Source: CAXCDZ01 sp963981525
GTDB lineage: Bacteria; Patescibacteriota; Microgenomatia; UBA1400; UBA12108
Assembly (NCBI GenBank): GCA_963981525.1
Contig: CAXCDZ010000020.1
Coordinates: forward strand, 1-13,067
Length of the DNA: 13,067 nt
Direction of reading: 5' to 3'
Below are positions 6,687-13,067 of the stretch, in pieces. The notes beneath the pieces are model-generated. The model did not search any database and had not been told where the DNA came from. It worked only from the letters and a program-made list of their open reading frames with translations. Numbering within the stretch: the first letter of the stretch is position 1; every line of letters starts with the position of its first letter. A program made the position numbers and the translations under genes.

Positions 6687-8009
6687 CTAGTCGATAATTA
6701 GGGTGATGGGGGAGTGGTATCTCGAGATAGAGAGGATGTGTAGGCTCGTCTTGGTACGTATGGTGAGCGTTGAGTACCTGTTGAGCTTGCGTATGTAGAG
6801 TTTGCCTTTGTCAGATGTATCTAGAGGGTAGCGAAAGGGAGCGCGGTGGGTGAGGAATGCGGGAGTGTGGAGGTGATGGGAGCTAGGAGGAGAGTCGGGA
6901 ATGCTGTGGTAGATGGTGGCGAGTTTGAGTGGGGTGCCCTGAGGGTTGATAAGAATGAGGTTGTAACGCCTTTTCTTGAGTAAGATTAGCAACAGAAGTA
7001 GTGCTAGTGCTATCAGAGTAAATATGATGATTGCGATGCCGGGTCTGGTGCTGATCCTGGCCACTGTGGCAGGGAGATGGGCGAGTGTGGAGGGGAGATC
7101 CTTGAGTGCAGGAGGAATGAGAAGTGTAATGGGAGGTGTGATCCCCGGGATGGGAAGAGTGAGGGTGGGCATAGTGACAGATAGATCAAAGGGTGGAAGT
7201 GTGGTGGTGAGAAGGACATGATCAAAGGCTAGAGCTTGAACTGTGTAGAGCCCTGAGTCTAGATGAGAGTAGAGGTTGAGAGTGGATATAGTTGACGAGG
7301 TGGTGCCCGAAGTTTGAGTAACCAGTGAGCCATCAGAATCATAGAAAAGAAGTTGGATTGTTGTGCGTGGTTCTGTCTCAATTGTAAAATAGATATCTTT
7401 GGGCCCTGTGACCTCAAAGGTTAGGTCATCTGAAACAGAAGATGGGTTGGCGGAGTCGAGCGTGAGATCGTGGTGAGTGTCGACACTAGTGATGACGAAG
7501 TTGGGCGGGGCAGTATCGATCTCTAAGTCCCATGTGGTTGAGTTGCTGTAGTCCCCTGCGAGGTCATAAGCGCGTACTAGCCAAGTGTAATGACCATCAC
7601 TGAGTGCAGTGGTCGGAATGAGGCGAACCTCACTGTCTACGACGGTACTAGTGTAGTTGTTGTCGGCGGAGTTACCAGTGTTACTGATACCGAGATAGGT
7701 TGCGACTCCATTGAGGTAGAGATCGTAGTAGATGGTGTTGCCATCAGGGTCTGTGCTACGACGCCAGACTAGCTCTGGGTGAGGATCGGCGGTAGCTGAG
7801 CCATCTGTTGGGCGTATTAAGATGGGGGAGGTGGGCGCCTGGTTGTCGTCTGAGGCTGGTGCAGCGGGGATGGTGGCTGTGACTTGACCTGATTCGGTAG
7901 CTATCTCGGCGGCATGCGTTATAGGCGCAAATTTCAAATTCAAAATAACAAATGACAAACAAGCTCCAAGCACCAATAATACAGATAAAATTCTAAACGT
8001 TTTGGACAT
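6687..8009 (-). CDS. Exported FN3/Ig-like protein with C-terminal membrane anchor
   Basis: The 440-residue product starts with a signal peptide (hydrophobic 6-24, likely cleavage after THA near residue 33). Residues about 55-166 resemble a fibronectin type III or bacterial Ig-like beta-sandwich (PELVWRRSTDPDGNTIYYDLYLNG, then YTWLVRAYDLAG). A second beta-rich domain covers about 167-278. A Pro/Leu/Thr-rich stalk (279-322) leads to one strong membrane helix at 323-345 followed by KKRR, so the last 90 residues should be cytoplasmic. That tail (LILINPQGTPLKLA onward) looks beta-rich and contains a His/Pro/Ser segment; its function is unknown. The role is presumably surface binding or scaffolding. 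The start sits just downstream of an extended -10 promoter. The Fic gene is divergent from it. Confidence 0.8.
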   Translation of the reverse strand: MSKTFRILSVLLVLGACLSFVILNLKFAPITHAAEIATESGQVTATIPAAPASDDNQAPTSPILIRPTDGSATADPHPELVWRRSTDPDGNTIYYDLYLNGVATYLGISNTGNSADNNYTSTVVDSEVRLIPTTALSDGHYTWLVRAYDLAGDYSNSTTWDLEIDTAPPNFVITSVDTHHDLTLDSANPSSVSDDLTFEVTGPKDIYFTIETEPRTTIQLLFYDSDGSLVTQTSGTTSSTISTLNLYSHLDSGLYTVQALAFDHVLLTTTLPPFDLSVTMPTLTLPIPGITPPITLLIPPALKDLPSTLAHLPATVARISTRPGIAIIIFTLIALALLLLLILLKKRRYNLILINPQGTPLKLATIYHSIPDSPPSSHHLHTPAFLTHRAPFRYPLDTSDKGKLYIRKLNRYSTLTIRTKTSLHILSISRYHSPITLIID

Positions 8010-8015
8010 GAGATT

Positions 8016-8024
8016 AGTATAGCA
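8016..8024 (-). promoter_or_regulatory. Predicted extended -10 promoter of the FN3-like gene, near-leaderless
   Basis: The minus strand reads TGCTATACT, an extended -10 (TGn followed by TATACT at 8016-8021). Only six bases separate it from the ATG at 8009, so the transcript would begin at or within a base or two of the start codon. No convincing -35 was found at the right spacing; ATGCTG at 8039-8044 has the right distance but a poor match. Confidence 0.5.
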
Positions 8025-8035
8025 GGGCTATTTGG

Positions 8036-8095
8036 CAACAGCATTTTTTGTATGAGCATGTGCAAAATCACCTACTCATACTGTTTTTGATGTTG
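8036..8095. other. Nested inverted repeats in the divergent intergenic region
   Basis: gtatgag (8050-8056) is the exact reverse complement of ctcatac (8075-8081), and caaca (8036-8040) that of tgttg (8091-8095), each with a nearby T-run (8043-8048 and 8084-8088). The element lies between two divergent genes and could be a regulator site or a hairpin. Long spacers make this weak evidence. Confidence 0.3.
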
Positions 8096-8140
8096 TCAGT
8101 TGAGAGATATGTTGATTAATGTCAAGTTGACTGTGGGTTG

Positions 8141-8192
8141 GTATCATTATTGGTTGCAAATGATACTAATAATGTGTAATAATGATACTAAT
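8141..8192 (+). promoter_or_regulatory. Promoter with repeated operator-like boxes for the Fic gene
   Basis: gtatcatt (8141-8148) is inverted relative to aatgatac (8159-8166). The 12-mer aatgatactaat occurs at 8159-8170 and again at 8181-8192, 22 bp apart (about two helical turns), the second abutting the ATG at 8193. A TTGCAA -35 (8154-8159) and TAATAA -10 (8177-8182) with a 17-base spacer fall among the boxes, so a bound protein would block transcription. The encoded winged-helix domain makes autoregulation an obvious possibility, but that is inference. Confidence 0.55.
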
Positions 8193-9254
8193 ATGAAAAC
8201 AATTAACACCCGACAAAAGAGAATATTGAAATTGATTGAAAAGTCTGTAGGTTCAGTTAATTTTGGCGCGGTTGAGTCGGCAATATCAGGTGTCTCCAAA
8301 ACTACTCTCAAGAGAGATTTGAAACTTCTAAAGCAACAAAGGTTAATCAAGAAATCTGGTTCTACACGTGACGCTACTTACTCACTGCATGAATCTTATC
8401 TATTATTCCGGGAATATGATCGTAAGCGATATTACTCTGCTGATAAACAGCAAGGTCCGACCTTGTCGTTTGGGGGTGTGAAGAAGTTTAACCCAGATAT
8501 TTTTCTAGCTTTGGAGACTGAGTTGTTTACTGAGAGGGAGATCAAGTCGCTTGAGTCATTGAATGAGCAGTACCAGGCTAATATTGGTAAGCTAGAGGAG
8601 TTTTACAAAAAACGAGAGTATGAACGATTGTCGATTGAGTTCTCCTGGAAAAGTAGTCATATCGAGGGGAATACGTATAGTTATCTCGAGACGGAGTATT
8701 TGCTAAAGGAGAACAAGGAGCCGGCGGGTCATACTGCAGAGGAGAAGCAGATGATCCTGAATCACAAGCAAACGATAGATGATCTCCTGCGTAATCCAGA
8801 GAAGTATATAGAGTTGTCAAAATCAAATATATTGGACACGCACTACTCTTTGGTAAAAAATCTCGAGATCCCCAGTGGATTGCGCCAGAGGCCGGTTAGG
8901 ATCGGTGGTTCTAGTTATATTCCCCCTAATGGGGTTGTGGAGATTGAAAATTGGTTGTTGAAAATGGTTGAGTTGATAAATAGCAAGCAGTCAGTGTATG
9001 AGAAGGCTTTGTTGTCGCTTTTGTTAGTTGCCTATATCCAGCCGTTTGCGGATGGGAACAAAAGAACTAGTCGAATGATCTGCAACGGGATCTTATTAGC
9101 GCATGGACACTGTCCTTTGAGTTTGCGTGATCTGGATGAGCTCAGGTACAAGGAGGCGATGGTGTTGTTTTATGAACAGAATAGCCTTGTTTTACTAAAA
9201 GAAATCTTTGTGGAGCAGTATCGGTATGTGGTGGAGAATTATTTTTTGGTGTAA
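8193..9254 (+). CDS. Winged-helix/Fic-domain protein with His-to-Gln change in the Fic motif
   Basis: Fic proteins usually transfer AMP or another nucleotide-derived group to target proteins. The ATG at 8193 gives 353 residues: a helix-turn-helix/winged-helix domain (about 1-68), a linker, then a Fic domain (about 140-353). Residues 154-159 (SSHIEG) match the (S/T)xxxE(G/N) inhibitory motif, placed N-terminal to the Fic core as in class II Fic proteins. The core motif reads QPFADGNKRTSR (283-294). Canonical is HxFx(D/E)GNGRxxR, so the catalytic His is Gln (codon CAG) and the Gly is Lys, as in Doc. RPVRIGG and YIPP (233-244) fit the flap region. The frame is open back to a TTG at 8100, but that start is rejected because it would code through the promoter and operator boxes. 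The gene is convergent with its right neighbour (three bases between stops) and appears more AT-rich than the surface genes, hinting at separate acquisition. I recall relatives with Gln here, unverified. Confidence 0.85.
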   Translation: MKTINTRQKRILKLIEKSVGSVNFGAVESAISGVSKTTLKRDLKLLKQQRLIKKSGSTRDATYSLHESYLLFREYDRKRYYSADKQQGPTLSFGGVKKFNPDIFLALETELFTEREIKSLESLNEQYQANIGKLEEFYKKREYERLSIEFSWKSSHIEGNTYSYLETEYLLKENKEPAGHTAEEKQMILNHKQTIDDLLRNPEKYIELSKSNILDTHYSLVKNLEIPSGLRQRPVRIGGSSYIPPNGVVEIENWLLKMVELINSKQSVYEKALLSLLLVAYIQPFADGNKRTSRMICNGILLAHGHCPLSLRDLDELRYKEAMVLFYEQNSLVLLKEIFVEQYRYVVENYFLV

Positions 9255-9257
9255 GAG

Positions 9258-10253
9258 TTATTTGTTCTCTAGCTCGGCAATGCGGCGTTGGAGTGAGTCG
9301 ATCTCATCATCCCTACCGTCGGCGCGGTGGAGGAGGTGTCTCTTGATCGAGACTGTGAAGCCGACAACAACGAGAATCAGGATGATGACGGCGAGAATGA
9401 TGCGGTAGGGCATGATCCAGAAGTAGATGGTGCGATCTGCGAGGAGTCCTGGACCATAACTAGCGTTTAGGGTGGCGGTGTAACGTCCGAGTCCCCAGGT
9501 GGTGTCCCAGGTGCCAGTGACGGTACGTGACGTGTAGGGGAAGATGTTGAGCTCGTCTAGTGTGAAAGATTCGAGTTTGCGACCTAGCATATCATGGATG
9601 GTAATGCTGGTTGCGGGGCGAATGTGGGTGTCAGACTGGTTCTCTATGACTGCTGAGAACTCGATGGGGCCATACTCGCTGATGAGGTTATGGGTGGTGA
9701 AGTCTTTGATGAGTGCGTCATAGGTGATGTCGCCATTAACTGTGATGCCAAAGAGCGAGCCGACTTGGGCGGTGAGCTTTGATAATGTGCCTGCACCGAC
9801 GTCATCTGTAACTGACTCAAAGAAAATGCCAGCATAGTGACCACCGGGGAGTGCATCCTCAGGGACAGTGATGAGGGCGATGATTTGCTGGGTTTCTTTG
9901 GGCGCAAGAGTAATCTCGTCGCGGTCAAGTGTGAACCAGGGAGAGGCGAGGTATCGACCGGAGGCGGTGTCATTGACCTGAACGGGAGTGCCGGCGTCAT
10001 CAGTCACAATAAAATCAGTGACAACTGCCTGGAGAGTGATGGAGGAGTCCTCTGAGTTATTGGTGATCTTGACTGTTTTTTGGAGGGTTTCGCCTGGATC
10101 AACAGTGGCGTCGTAGCGTGGGGGACTCACAACCAGTGAGACTTGGGCTCTTGCTGGTTGTGCAGTATGCAGTATGCAGTATGCAGTTAGCAGGAAAGAA
10201 AAAACCTGAAGACTGATCACTGATAACTGATTTCTGGATGTGGGCAGTTTCAT
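9258..10253 (-). CDS. DUF916/DUF3324-like membrane-anchored partner of the WxL-like protein
   Basis: This 331-residue protein likely sits on the outer face of the membrane and holds or stabilises the WxL-like protein encoded just upstream. A signal peptide ends near residue 36 (ARA before QVSL). Residues 40-150 look like a DUF916-type beta-sandwich: SPPRYDATVDPGE, then PWFTLDRDEITLAPKE and PGGHYAGIFFE. Residues 165-275 form a second beta domain like DUF3324 (GPIEFSAVIENQSDTHIRP). One membrane helix (284-304) is followed by a basic stretch and a short charged coiled-coil-like tail (DEIDSLQRRIAELENK). The ATG lies three bases after the stop of the 479-residue gene with no Shine-Dalgarno sequence, so the two are probably co-transcribed. 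The same layout recurs in the 312-residue paralogue at 11773-12711. The family name is a pattern judgement. Confidence 0.8.
   Translation of the reverse strand: MKLPTSRNQLSVISLQVFSFLLTAYCILHTAQPARAQVSLVVSPPRYDATVDPGETLQKTVKITNNSEDSSITLQAVVTDFIVTDDAGTPVQVNDTASGRYLASPWFTLDRDEITLAPKETQQIIALITVPEDALPGGHYAGIFFESVTDDVGAGTLSKLTAQVGSLFGITVNGDITYDALIKDFTTHNLISEYGPIEFSAVIENQSDTHIRPATSITIHDMLGRKLESFTLDELNIFPYTSRTVTGTWDTTWGLGRYTATLNASYGPGLLADRTIYFWIMPYRIILAVIILILVVVGFTVSIKRHLLHRADGRDDEIDSLQRRIAELENK
10161..10188. repeat. 7-bp tandem repeat (TGCAGTA) encoding a signal-peptide core
   Basis: Units lie at 10161-10167, 10168-10174, 10175-10181 and 10182-10188 (the last with one change). The array encodes residues 22-31 (LTAYCILHTA) of the 331-residue DUF916-like protein, in the hydrophobic core of its signal peptide. 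Gain or loss of one unit would shift the frame. Confidence 0.9.
10212..10232. repeat. 7-bp imperfect tandem repeat (ACTGATN, three copies)
   Basis: actgatc, actgata and actgatt lie head to tail at 10212-10218, 10219-10225 and 10226-10232. They encode residues 8-14 (NQLSVIS) of the DUF916-like protein, so most of its N-terminus is made of two different heptamer arrays. Confidence 0.8.
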
Positions 10254-10256
10254 GGA

Positions 10257-11696
10257 TTAGAAGGTTCCTGTGGCAGTGTAAGTAACTTGATTCTCATAAT
10301 CACCGGCTTGTTGGGTCGCGCCTACTGAGAGGCGATAGCAGACATAGGCGTTCTCAGAATTGGCGACTGTGGTGCTACTAAAGAGGCTGGCAGGGGAGTC
10401 ACTGGCAGCGATGTTGGCAAACTGGCGAGCACAGAATGTGCCGGTACAGTTGCCAGTGGCGGTAGTGTACTCAAAGTTGATGGCAGCAGCGTCAACGTTC
10501 TCCAAAGAGTAGCCAAAGCCGTTGTTAGTGGCGGTGCCCCATTCGTCACTAACTGAGTCGCTTGCTAGAGTGTTGTCTCCCGGAGTGTCTGCGATAGCGG
10601 GGGAGGTTGCACCTCCGAGTCCGAGTTCATCATCTTCTGAGGCTGTGACAACGTATCCTCCTGAGGCGTTGGTCGAGACTGTAAGGTTATGAGAGAGGTC
10701 TTTGAAGGTATTGAGAGTCATGCTACCAAAAGGAACAGCGAGGGGGGCGTTGGTGCCTGTGGCGGTGCTAATGTCGGGGGTCGCACCGCAAGTGCTCGTG
10801 CCCGTGCCTACTCCTGCAATCGTAAAGGTGATGGTGGGGTCGACGGTAGCAGAGACGCGGACGGCCTCTATGAGAGCGATCTTGCCTGTAGTCTGGTCAA
10901 TTGGGGTGGCGACGTTGGGGTCTGTGCTGGCGGCGAAGTTTTTGACTATGAAGGAGTATGTATCTGCTGTGGCCTCGGTGTGTGCAGAAGCTTCTCCTGG
11001 TGCGATCAGGGAGTTGGTGCCAGTTGTGTTACCGATTGTGAAGCTAATGGAGGTACCGATACCACCATTTCCTGAGTAGTGAGCCTCGAAACAGTGATAG
11101 TTGGCTGGGGCAGTGCAGCCGGTATTGCCAGAGTAGGTGGCGACTCCTGTGACAAAGTCATAGTTGCCGGTGTCTGTGGCGACTACGTCGATCGAGCCGG
11201 TGTCAAAGTCAAAGCCCCCGTCGTCTATGTTGCCGTCGGCAGGGGTGGTGGCGTCTGCGGGGATAAGAACCTGGAAGAATCCGTCAGCTACGGCTGAGGA
11301 AGTGTCAAAGGTAACGACGTGCTGGGGTTTCATCTCTAGATAGATGGGGTCACCATCATCTGCGTCGCCTGAGACGATGACAGGAGTAACCGTGAATTCG
11401 TCTGCATCTATGATGCCCACGACTGTGTAGCTATTAGAGTTAATAAGAATGCTGTCTCCGGCATGGAGGTTGGCGGTGCTGGTGGAGTTGAGGGGGGCAG
11501 CGGGGGCAGCCTGGATCTGTACATTACTCGCTCCTTCGGCTGTGCCATCAGCTTCTACTCTAGCTCCCCAAGATAGGCGAGATGTCTGGAGGGTGTCCTT
11601 GACACTAGTAAGGTTGGCGGAGTTGAGTGTAGCAGGGGAGAAAAGCGAGGCGAATGCGGTGATAGTAATGGTTGCAAAAATTACGTGTTTTTTCAT
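10257..11696 (-). CDS. Secreted WxL-like surface protein
   Basis: The 479-residue product has a signal peptide (about 1-27, NSA before NLT), no later membrane helix and no sortase motif. Residues 28-270 are acidic and Thr/Ala/Gly-rich, with a conserved-looking start (TLQTSRLSWGARVEADG) and a beta-rich block (HVVTFDTSSAVADGFFQVLI). The C-terminal 200 residues resemble a WxL-type wall-binding domain: VSATVDPTITFTIAGV, NLTVSTNASGGYVVT, EWGTATNNGFGYS and a terminal QQAGDYENQVTYTATGTF. The end aligns well with the partial gene at the right edge (GFGY and AGDY anchors). Five Cys residues could form disulfides. It is followed after three bases by its DUF916-like partner. The ATG sits just downstream of a promoter with a perfect TTGACA. 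Assignment to the WxL family rests on the pairing and C-terminal pattern. Confidence 0.75.
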   Translation of the reverse strand: MKKHVIFATITITAFASLFSPATLNSANLTSVKDTLQTSRLSWGARVEADGTAEGASNVQIQAAPAAPLNSTSTANLHAGDSILINSNSYTVVGIIDADEFTVTPVIVSGDADDGDPIYLEMKPQHVVTFDTSSAVADGFFQVLIPADATTPADGNIDDGGFDFDTGSIDVVATDTGNYDFVTGVATYSGNTGCTAPANYHCFEAHYSGNGGIGTSISFTIGNTTGTNSLIAPGEASAHTEATADTYSFIVKNFAASTDPNVATPIDQTTGKIALIEAVRVSATVDPTITFTIAGVGTGTSTCGATPDISTATGTNAPLAVPFGSMTLNTFKDLSHNLTVSTNASGGYVVTASEDDELGLGGATSPAIADTPGDNTLASDSVSDEWGTATNNGFGYSLENVDAAAINFEYTTATGNCTGTFCARQFANIAASDSPASLFSSTTVANSENAYVCYRLSVGATQQAGDYENQVTYTATGTF

Positions 11697-11708
11697 ATAT
11701 ATATATAT
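11695..11708. repeat. (AT)7 dinucleotide run at the start codon of the WxL-like gene
   Basis: A 14-base alternating AT run reaches into the ATG (11694-11696) and fills the spacing between the -10 box and the start. Slippage here would change the leader length or the -10 to start distance rather than the frame. A second AT-rich alternating run lies at 11750-11759. The rest of the 76-base gap 11697-11772 holds only the promoter. Confidence 0.7.
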
Positions 11709-11736
11709 TTGTAGAGGTATTTTTAATCTGTGTCAA
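11708..11736 (-). promoter_or_regulatory. Predicted sigma-70-type promoter of the WxL-like/DUF916-like pair
   Basis: On the minus strand a perfect TTGACA -35 (11731-11736) is followed by a 17-base spacer and TACAAA as -10 (11708-11713). The transcript start would be near 11701, about five bases before the ATG at 11696, leaving no room for a ribosome-binding site. Confidence 0.55.
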
Positions 11737-11772
11737 TAGGGATTATGTGTATATATATAAATGTGTTTGGAG

Positions 11773-12711
11773 CTAGTTTATATTTGTACCTGATCTTCTC
11801 TTGGCTGAGAGTAGCAGAGTGGTTGTAGTGATTGCTATCAATATGGTTGTTATGAGTGCACGGATGGGGAGGAGCCAGACAGTCTTTGTGACCTGTGTGA
11901 TCTGGGAACCACCGGGTGAATGGATCGTGAGCTCAAACTGGTGGGGACCAAAAGAGTACCAAGTTGGACGATAGATTAGTGACTCTGAGAGTGTAGTAAT
12001 AGTGCGAGAGGAGTGTGCGAGGACTAGATTGGGTGATATTGTGATCTCTTCCGATATGTTTTGATTGGTTTTATAGATTATGAGTGTTCCTGTTGGTCTG
12101 ATCATGATGTCGGAGGAGTTGGTGATGGTTGCCGGGACTGGGAGGGGGAGAGCGGAGTCGTGGAGAATCGGGAGGTCAAAGCCATCTACTCTCAGTTTGA
12201 TTGGGAGTGCCCCATCTGGTGTGAGAGTGAGGAGGATGAGGCTGGAGATACCGGGAATGGAAGTTGAAGAGCTATTTTGATTGAGGGTGGGAGTGATAAC
12301 GAGCGCGAAGTAAACGTCCTGAGAGACGTCGGTTGAGGCACCCTCTATGCTAAGAACGAGCTGAGTGGAGTCGTGGGCGCTGAGTGTGAAGGGTGTTCCT
12401 AGTTCGCGATCTGCGTTGGCGAGAGTGATGACGAGAGGGATTGTGGTGGGGTCAATAGGGGTGGGATCGATGATGGAGTGTCCATCGGAGTCGGTTGGAG
12501 TAATAGTGTGAATATTGGCGACAAACTGAGTACTTTCCCCCTGGTTGGTGAGTTGAAAACTCTGAACAATATTCTTGTTCGGAGCAAGCAATACTTCGAC
12601 CACGGGAGGGCTGATTGCTAAGCCAACGTTTTGTGCCAAAACGGGTTTGGCAGTATGCAGGGTACAGTATGCAGTAAGCAGTATGAGGGTGAGAGTGAAT
12701 AGTTTTTTCAT
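11773..12711 (-). CDS. DUF916/DUF3324-like membrane-anchored protein (paralogue of 9258-10253)
   Basis: The 312-residue product shares architecture and scattered motifs with the 331-residue protein at 9258-10253: signal peptide ending near 26 (VLA before QNVG), then VGLAISPPVVEVLLAPNKN, FTLSAHDSTQLVLSI, NSSDIMIRPTGTLIIYK, and SSRTITT. A membrane helix at about 281-302 is followed by a short basic tail (AKRRSGTNIN); the coiled-coil tail of its paralogue is missing. The frame stays open to 13035, but the upstream 108 codons overlap the WxL-like gene out of frame, so the MKKLFTLTLILL start at 12711 with its proper signal peptide is preferred. It lies one base after the stop of the upstream gene, so coupled translation in one operon is likely. 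Presumed role: anchoring the upstream WxL-like protein at the envelope. Confidence 0.8.
   Translation of the reverse strand: MKKLFTLTLILLTAYCTLHTAKPVLAQNVGLAISPPVVEVLLAPNKNIVQSFQLTNQGESTQFVANIHTITPTDSDGHSIIDPTPIDPTTIPLVITLANADRELGTPFTLSAHDSTQLVLSIEGASTDVSQDVYFALVITPTLNQNSSSTSIPGISSLILLTLTPDGALPIKLRVDGFDLPILHDSALPLPVPATITNSSDIMIRPTGTLIIYKTNQNISEEITISPNLVLAHSSRTITTLSESLIYRPTWYSFGPHQFELTIHSPGGSQITQVTKTVWLLPIRALITTILIAITTTTLLLSAKRRSGTNIN
12651..12685. repeat. 7-bp imperfect tandem repeat (CAGTATG) encoding a signal-peptide core
   Basis: Five heptamers lie head to tail: cagtatg, cagggta, cagtatg, cagtaag, cagtatg. They encode residues 9-21 (LILLTAYCTLHTA) of the 312-residue protein, the same position and nearly the same peptide as the array at 10161-10188 in the paralogue. 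Confidence 0.85.
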
Positions 12712-12712
12712 A

Positions 12713-13067
12713 TTAATAAGTTGGAGTTGCGATATAAATAATCGAGGTTGTGTAGTCGCCGGCAGCTTGTGAGGGGCCAACGTTGGCTTGGTAGGTAATG
12801 GTTGCGGTGCGATCCTGACCAGCTGCGGTGCTAGTGAGGATGATCTCTGGCGAGTCTCCGAGGGAGAGGTCGGGAAAGGGGCGGAAATATGTGGAGTCAG
12901 TGAAGTCGGAGTCGATGTCGTCACCAGTTGCGTTGTAGCCAAAGCCGAGGGCAGTAGTAGAAGTCCATACTCCTGCTGTGCTCTGGGTACATGAACCTGA
13001 GTTGCAGCCAGTGTCAGGGATGTAGTTAGTGCCATTTTTGAGTCGGGTGGTCTCGTATCCTGTGACT
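12713..13067 (-). CDS. C-terminal part of a second WxL-like surface protein (cut by window edge)
   Basis: Reading the minus strand from 13066 gives 117 residues and a TAA at 12713-12715; the N-terminus lies outside the window. The fragment (starting VTGYETTRLKNG) contains VWTSTTALGFGYNATGDD and ends SQAAGDYTTSIIYIATPTY. These match in order the EWGTATNNGFGYS and QQAGDYENQVTYTATGTF segments at the C-terminus of the 479-residue protein, so it is probably a paralogous WxL-like domain. Its gene is followed after one base by the DUF916-like gene, repeating the pair order seen at 9258-11696. A Cys pair (CNSGSC) sits near the fragment start. Confidence 0.75.
   Translation of the reverse strand, partial: VTGYETTRLKNGTNYIPDTGCNSGSCTQSTAGVWTSTTALGFGYNATGDDIDSDFTDSTYFRPFPDLSLGDSPEIILTSTAAGQDRTATITYQANVGPSQAAGDYTTSIIYIATPTY

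Noticed and set aside
8100..8192. Longer TTG-started N-terminus for the Fic protein
   Set aside because: It would translate through the promoter and operator-like boxes; the ATG at 8193 gives a clean winged-helix start.
10689..11079. Overlapping plus-strand ORFs of 125-128 codons
   Set aside because: Antisense to the WxL-like gene with no domain, promoter or translation signal.
12712..13035. Extended N-terminus for the 312-residue DUF916-like protein
   Set aside because: The extra 108 codons overlap the WxL-like coding frame out of frame and would bury a clear signal peptide starting at 12711.

Overview
This window looks like a cell-envelope region of a Candidate Phyla Radiation (Patescibacteria) bacterium, most likely Microgenomates-like. 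That placement is inferred from protein style: giant secreted proteins with phage-tail-fibre-like repeats, WxL-like surface proteins paired with DUF916-like membrane proteins, almost no Shine-Dalgarno sequences, and start codons lying very close to their promoters. There is no rRNA or other phylogenetic marker. TGA acts as a stop, so the standard bacterial code fits.

Layout, left to right. (1) 6-6293, minus: a 2095-residue protein with two tandem tyrosine-recombinase-like core-binding (SAM-like) domains, no recombinase catalytic domain, one membrane helix, then about 1800 residues of repetitive tail-fibre-like ectodomain. (2) 6294-6686: promoter region, several hairpins, a doubtful 75-codon ORF and an 8-bp tandem repeat. 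(3) 6687-8009, minus: an exported FN3/Ig-like protein anchored by a late membrane helix. (4) 8193-9254, plus: the only rightward gene, a winged-helix/Fic protein whose Fic motif has Gln where the catalytic His normally sits. Its promoter carries repeated operator-like boxes. (5) 9258-13067, minus: two tandem pairs, each a secreted WxL-like protein followed directly by a DUF916/DUF3324-like protein with a C-terminal membrane anchor. The outermost WxL-like gene is cut by the right edge. A downstream start must be chosen for its partner because the longest open frame overlaps that gene out of frame.

Everything except the Fic gene is predicted to be exported or membrane-anchored, so the region reads as a surface-display locus. 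By analogy with Firmicutes WxL loci, the DUF916-like proteins would tether or stabilise the WxL-like proteins at the wall. The giant protein and the FN3-like protein would add long adhesive or structural fibres. The most unusual features are the recombinase-type DNA-binding folds on the presumed cytoplasmic side of a giant surface protein, and 7-bp and 8-bp tandem repeats placed inside coding sequence (signal peptides and an interdomain linker), where loss or gain of a unit would shift the frame. Function is inferred from sequence reading alone; no database search was run.
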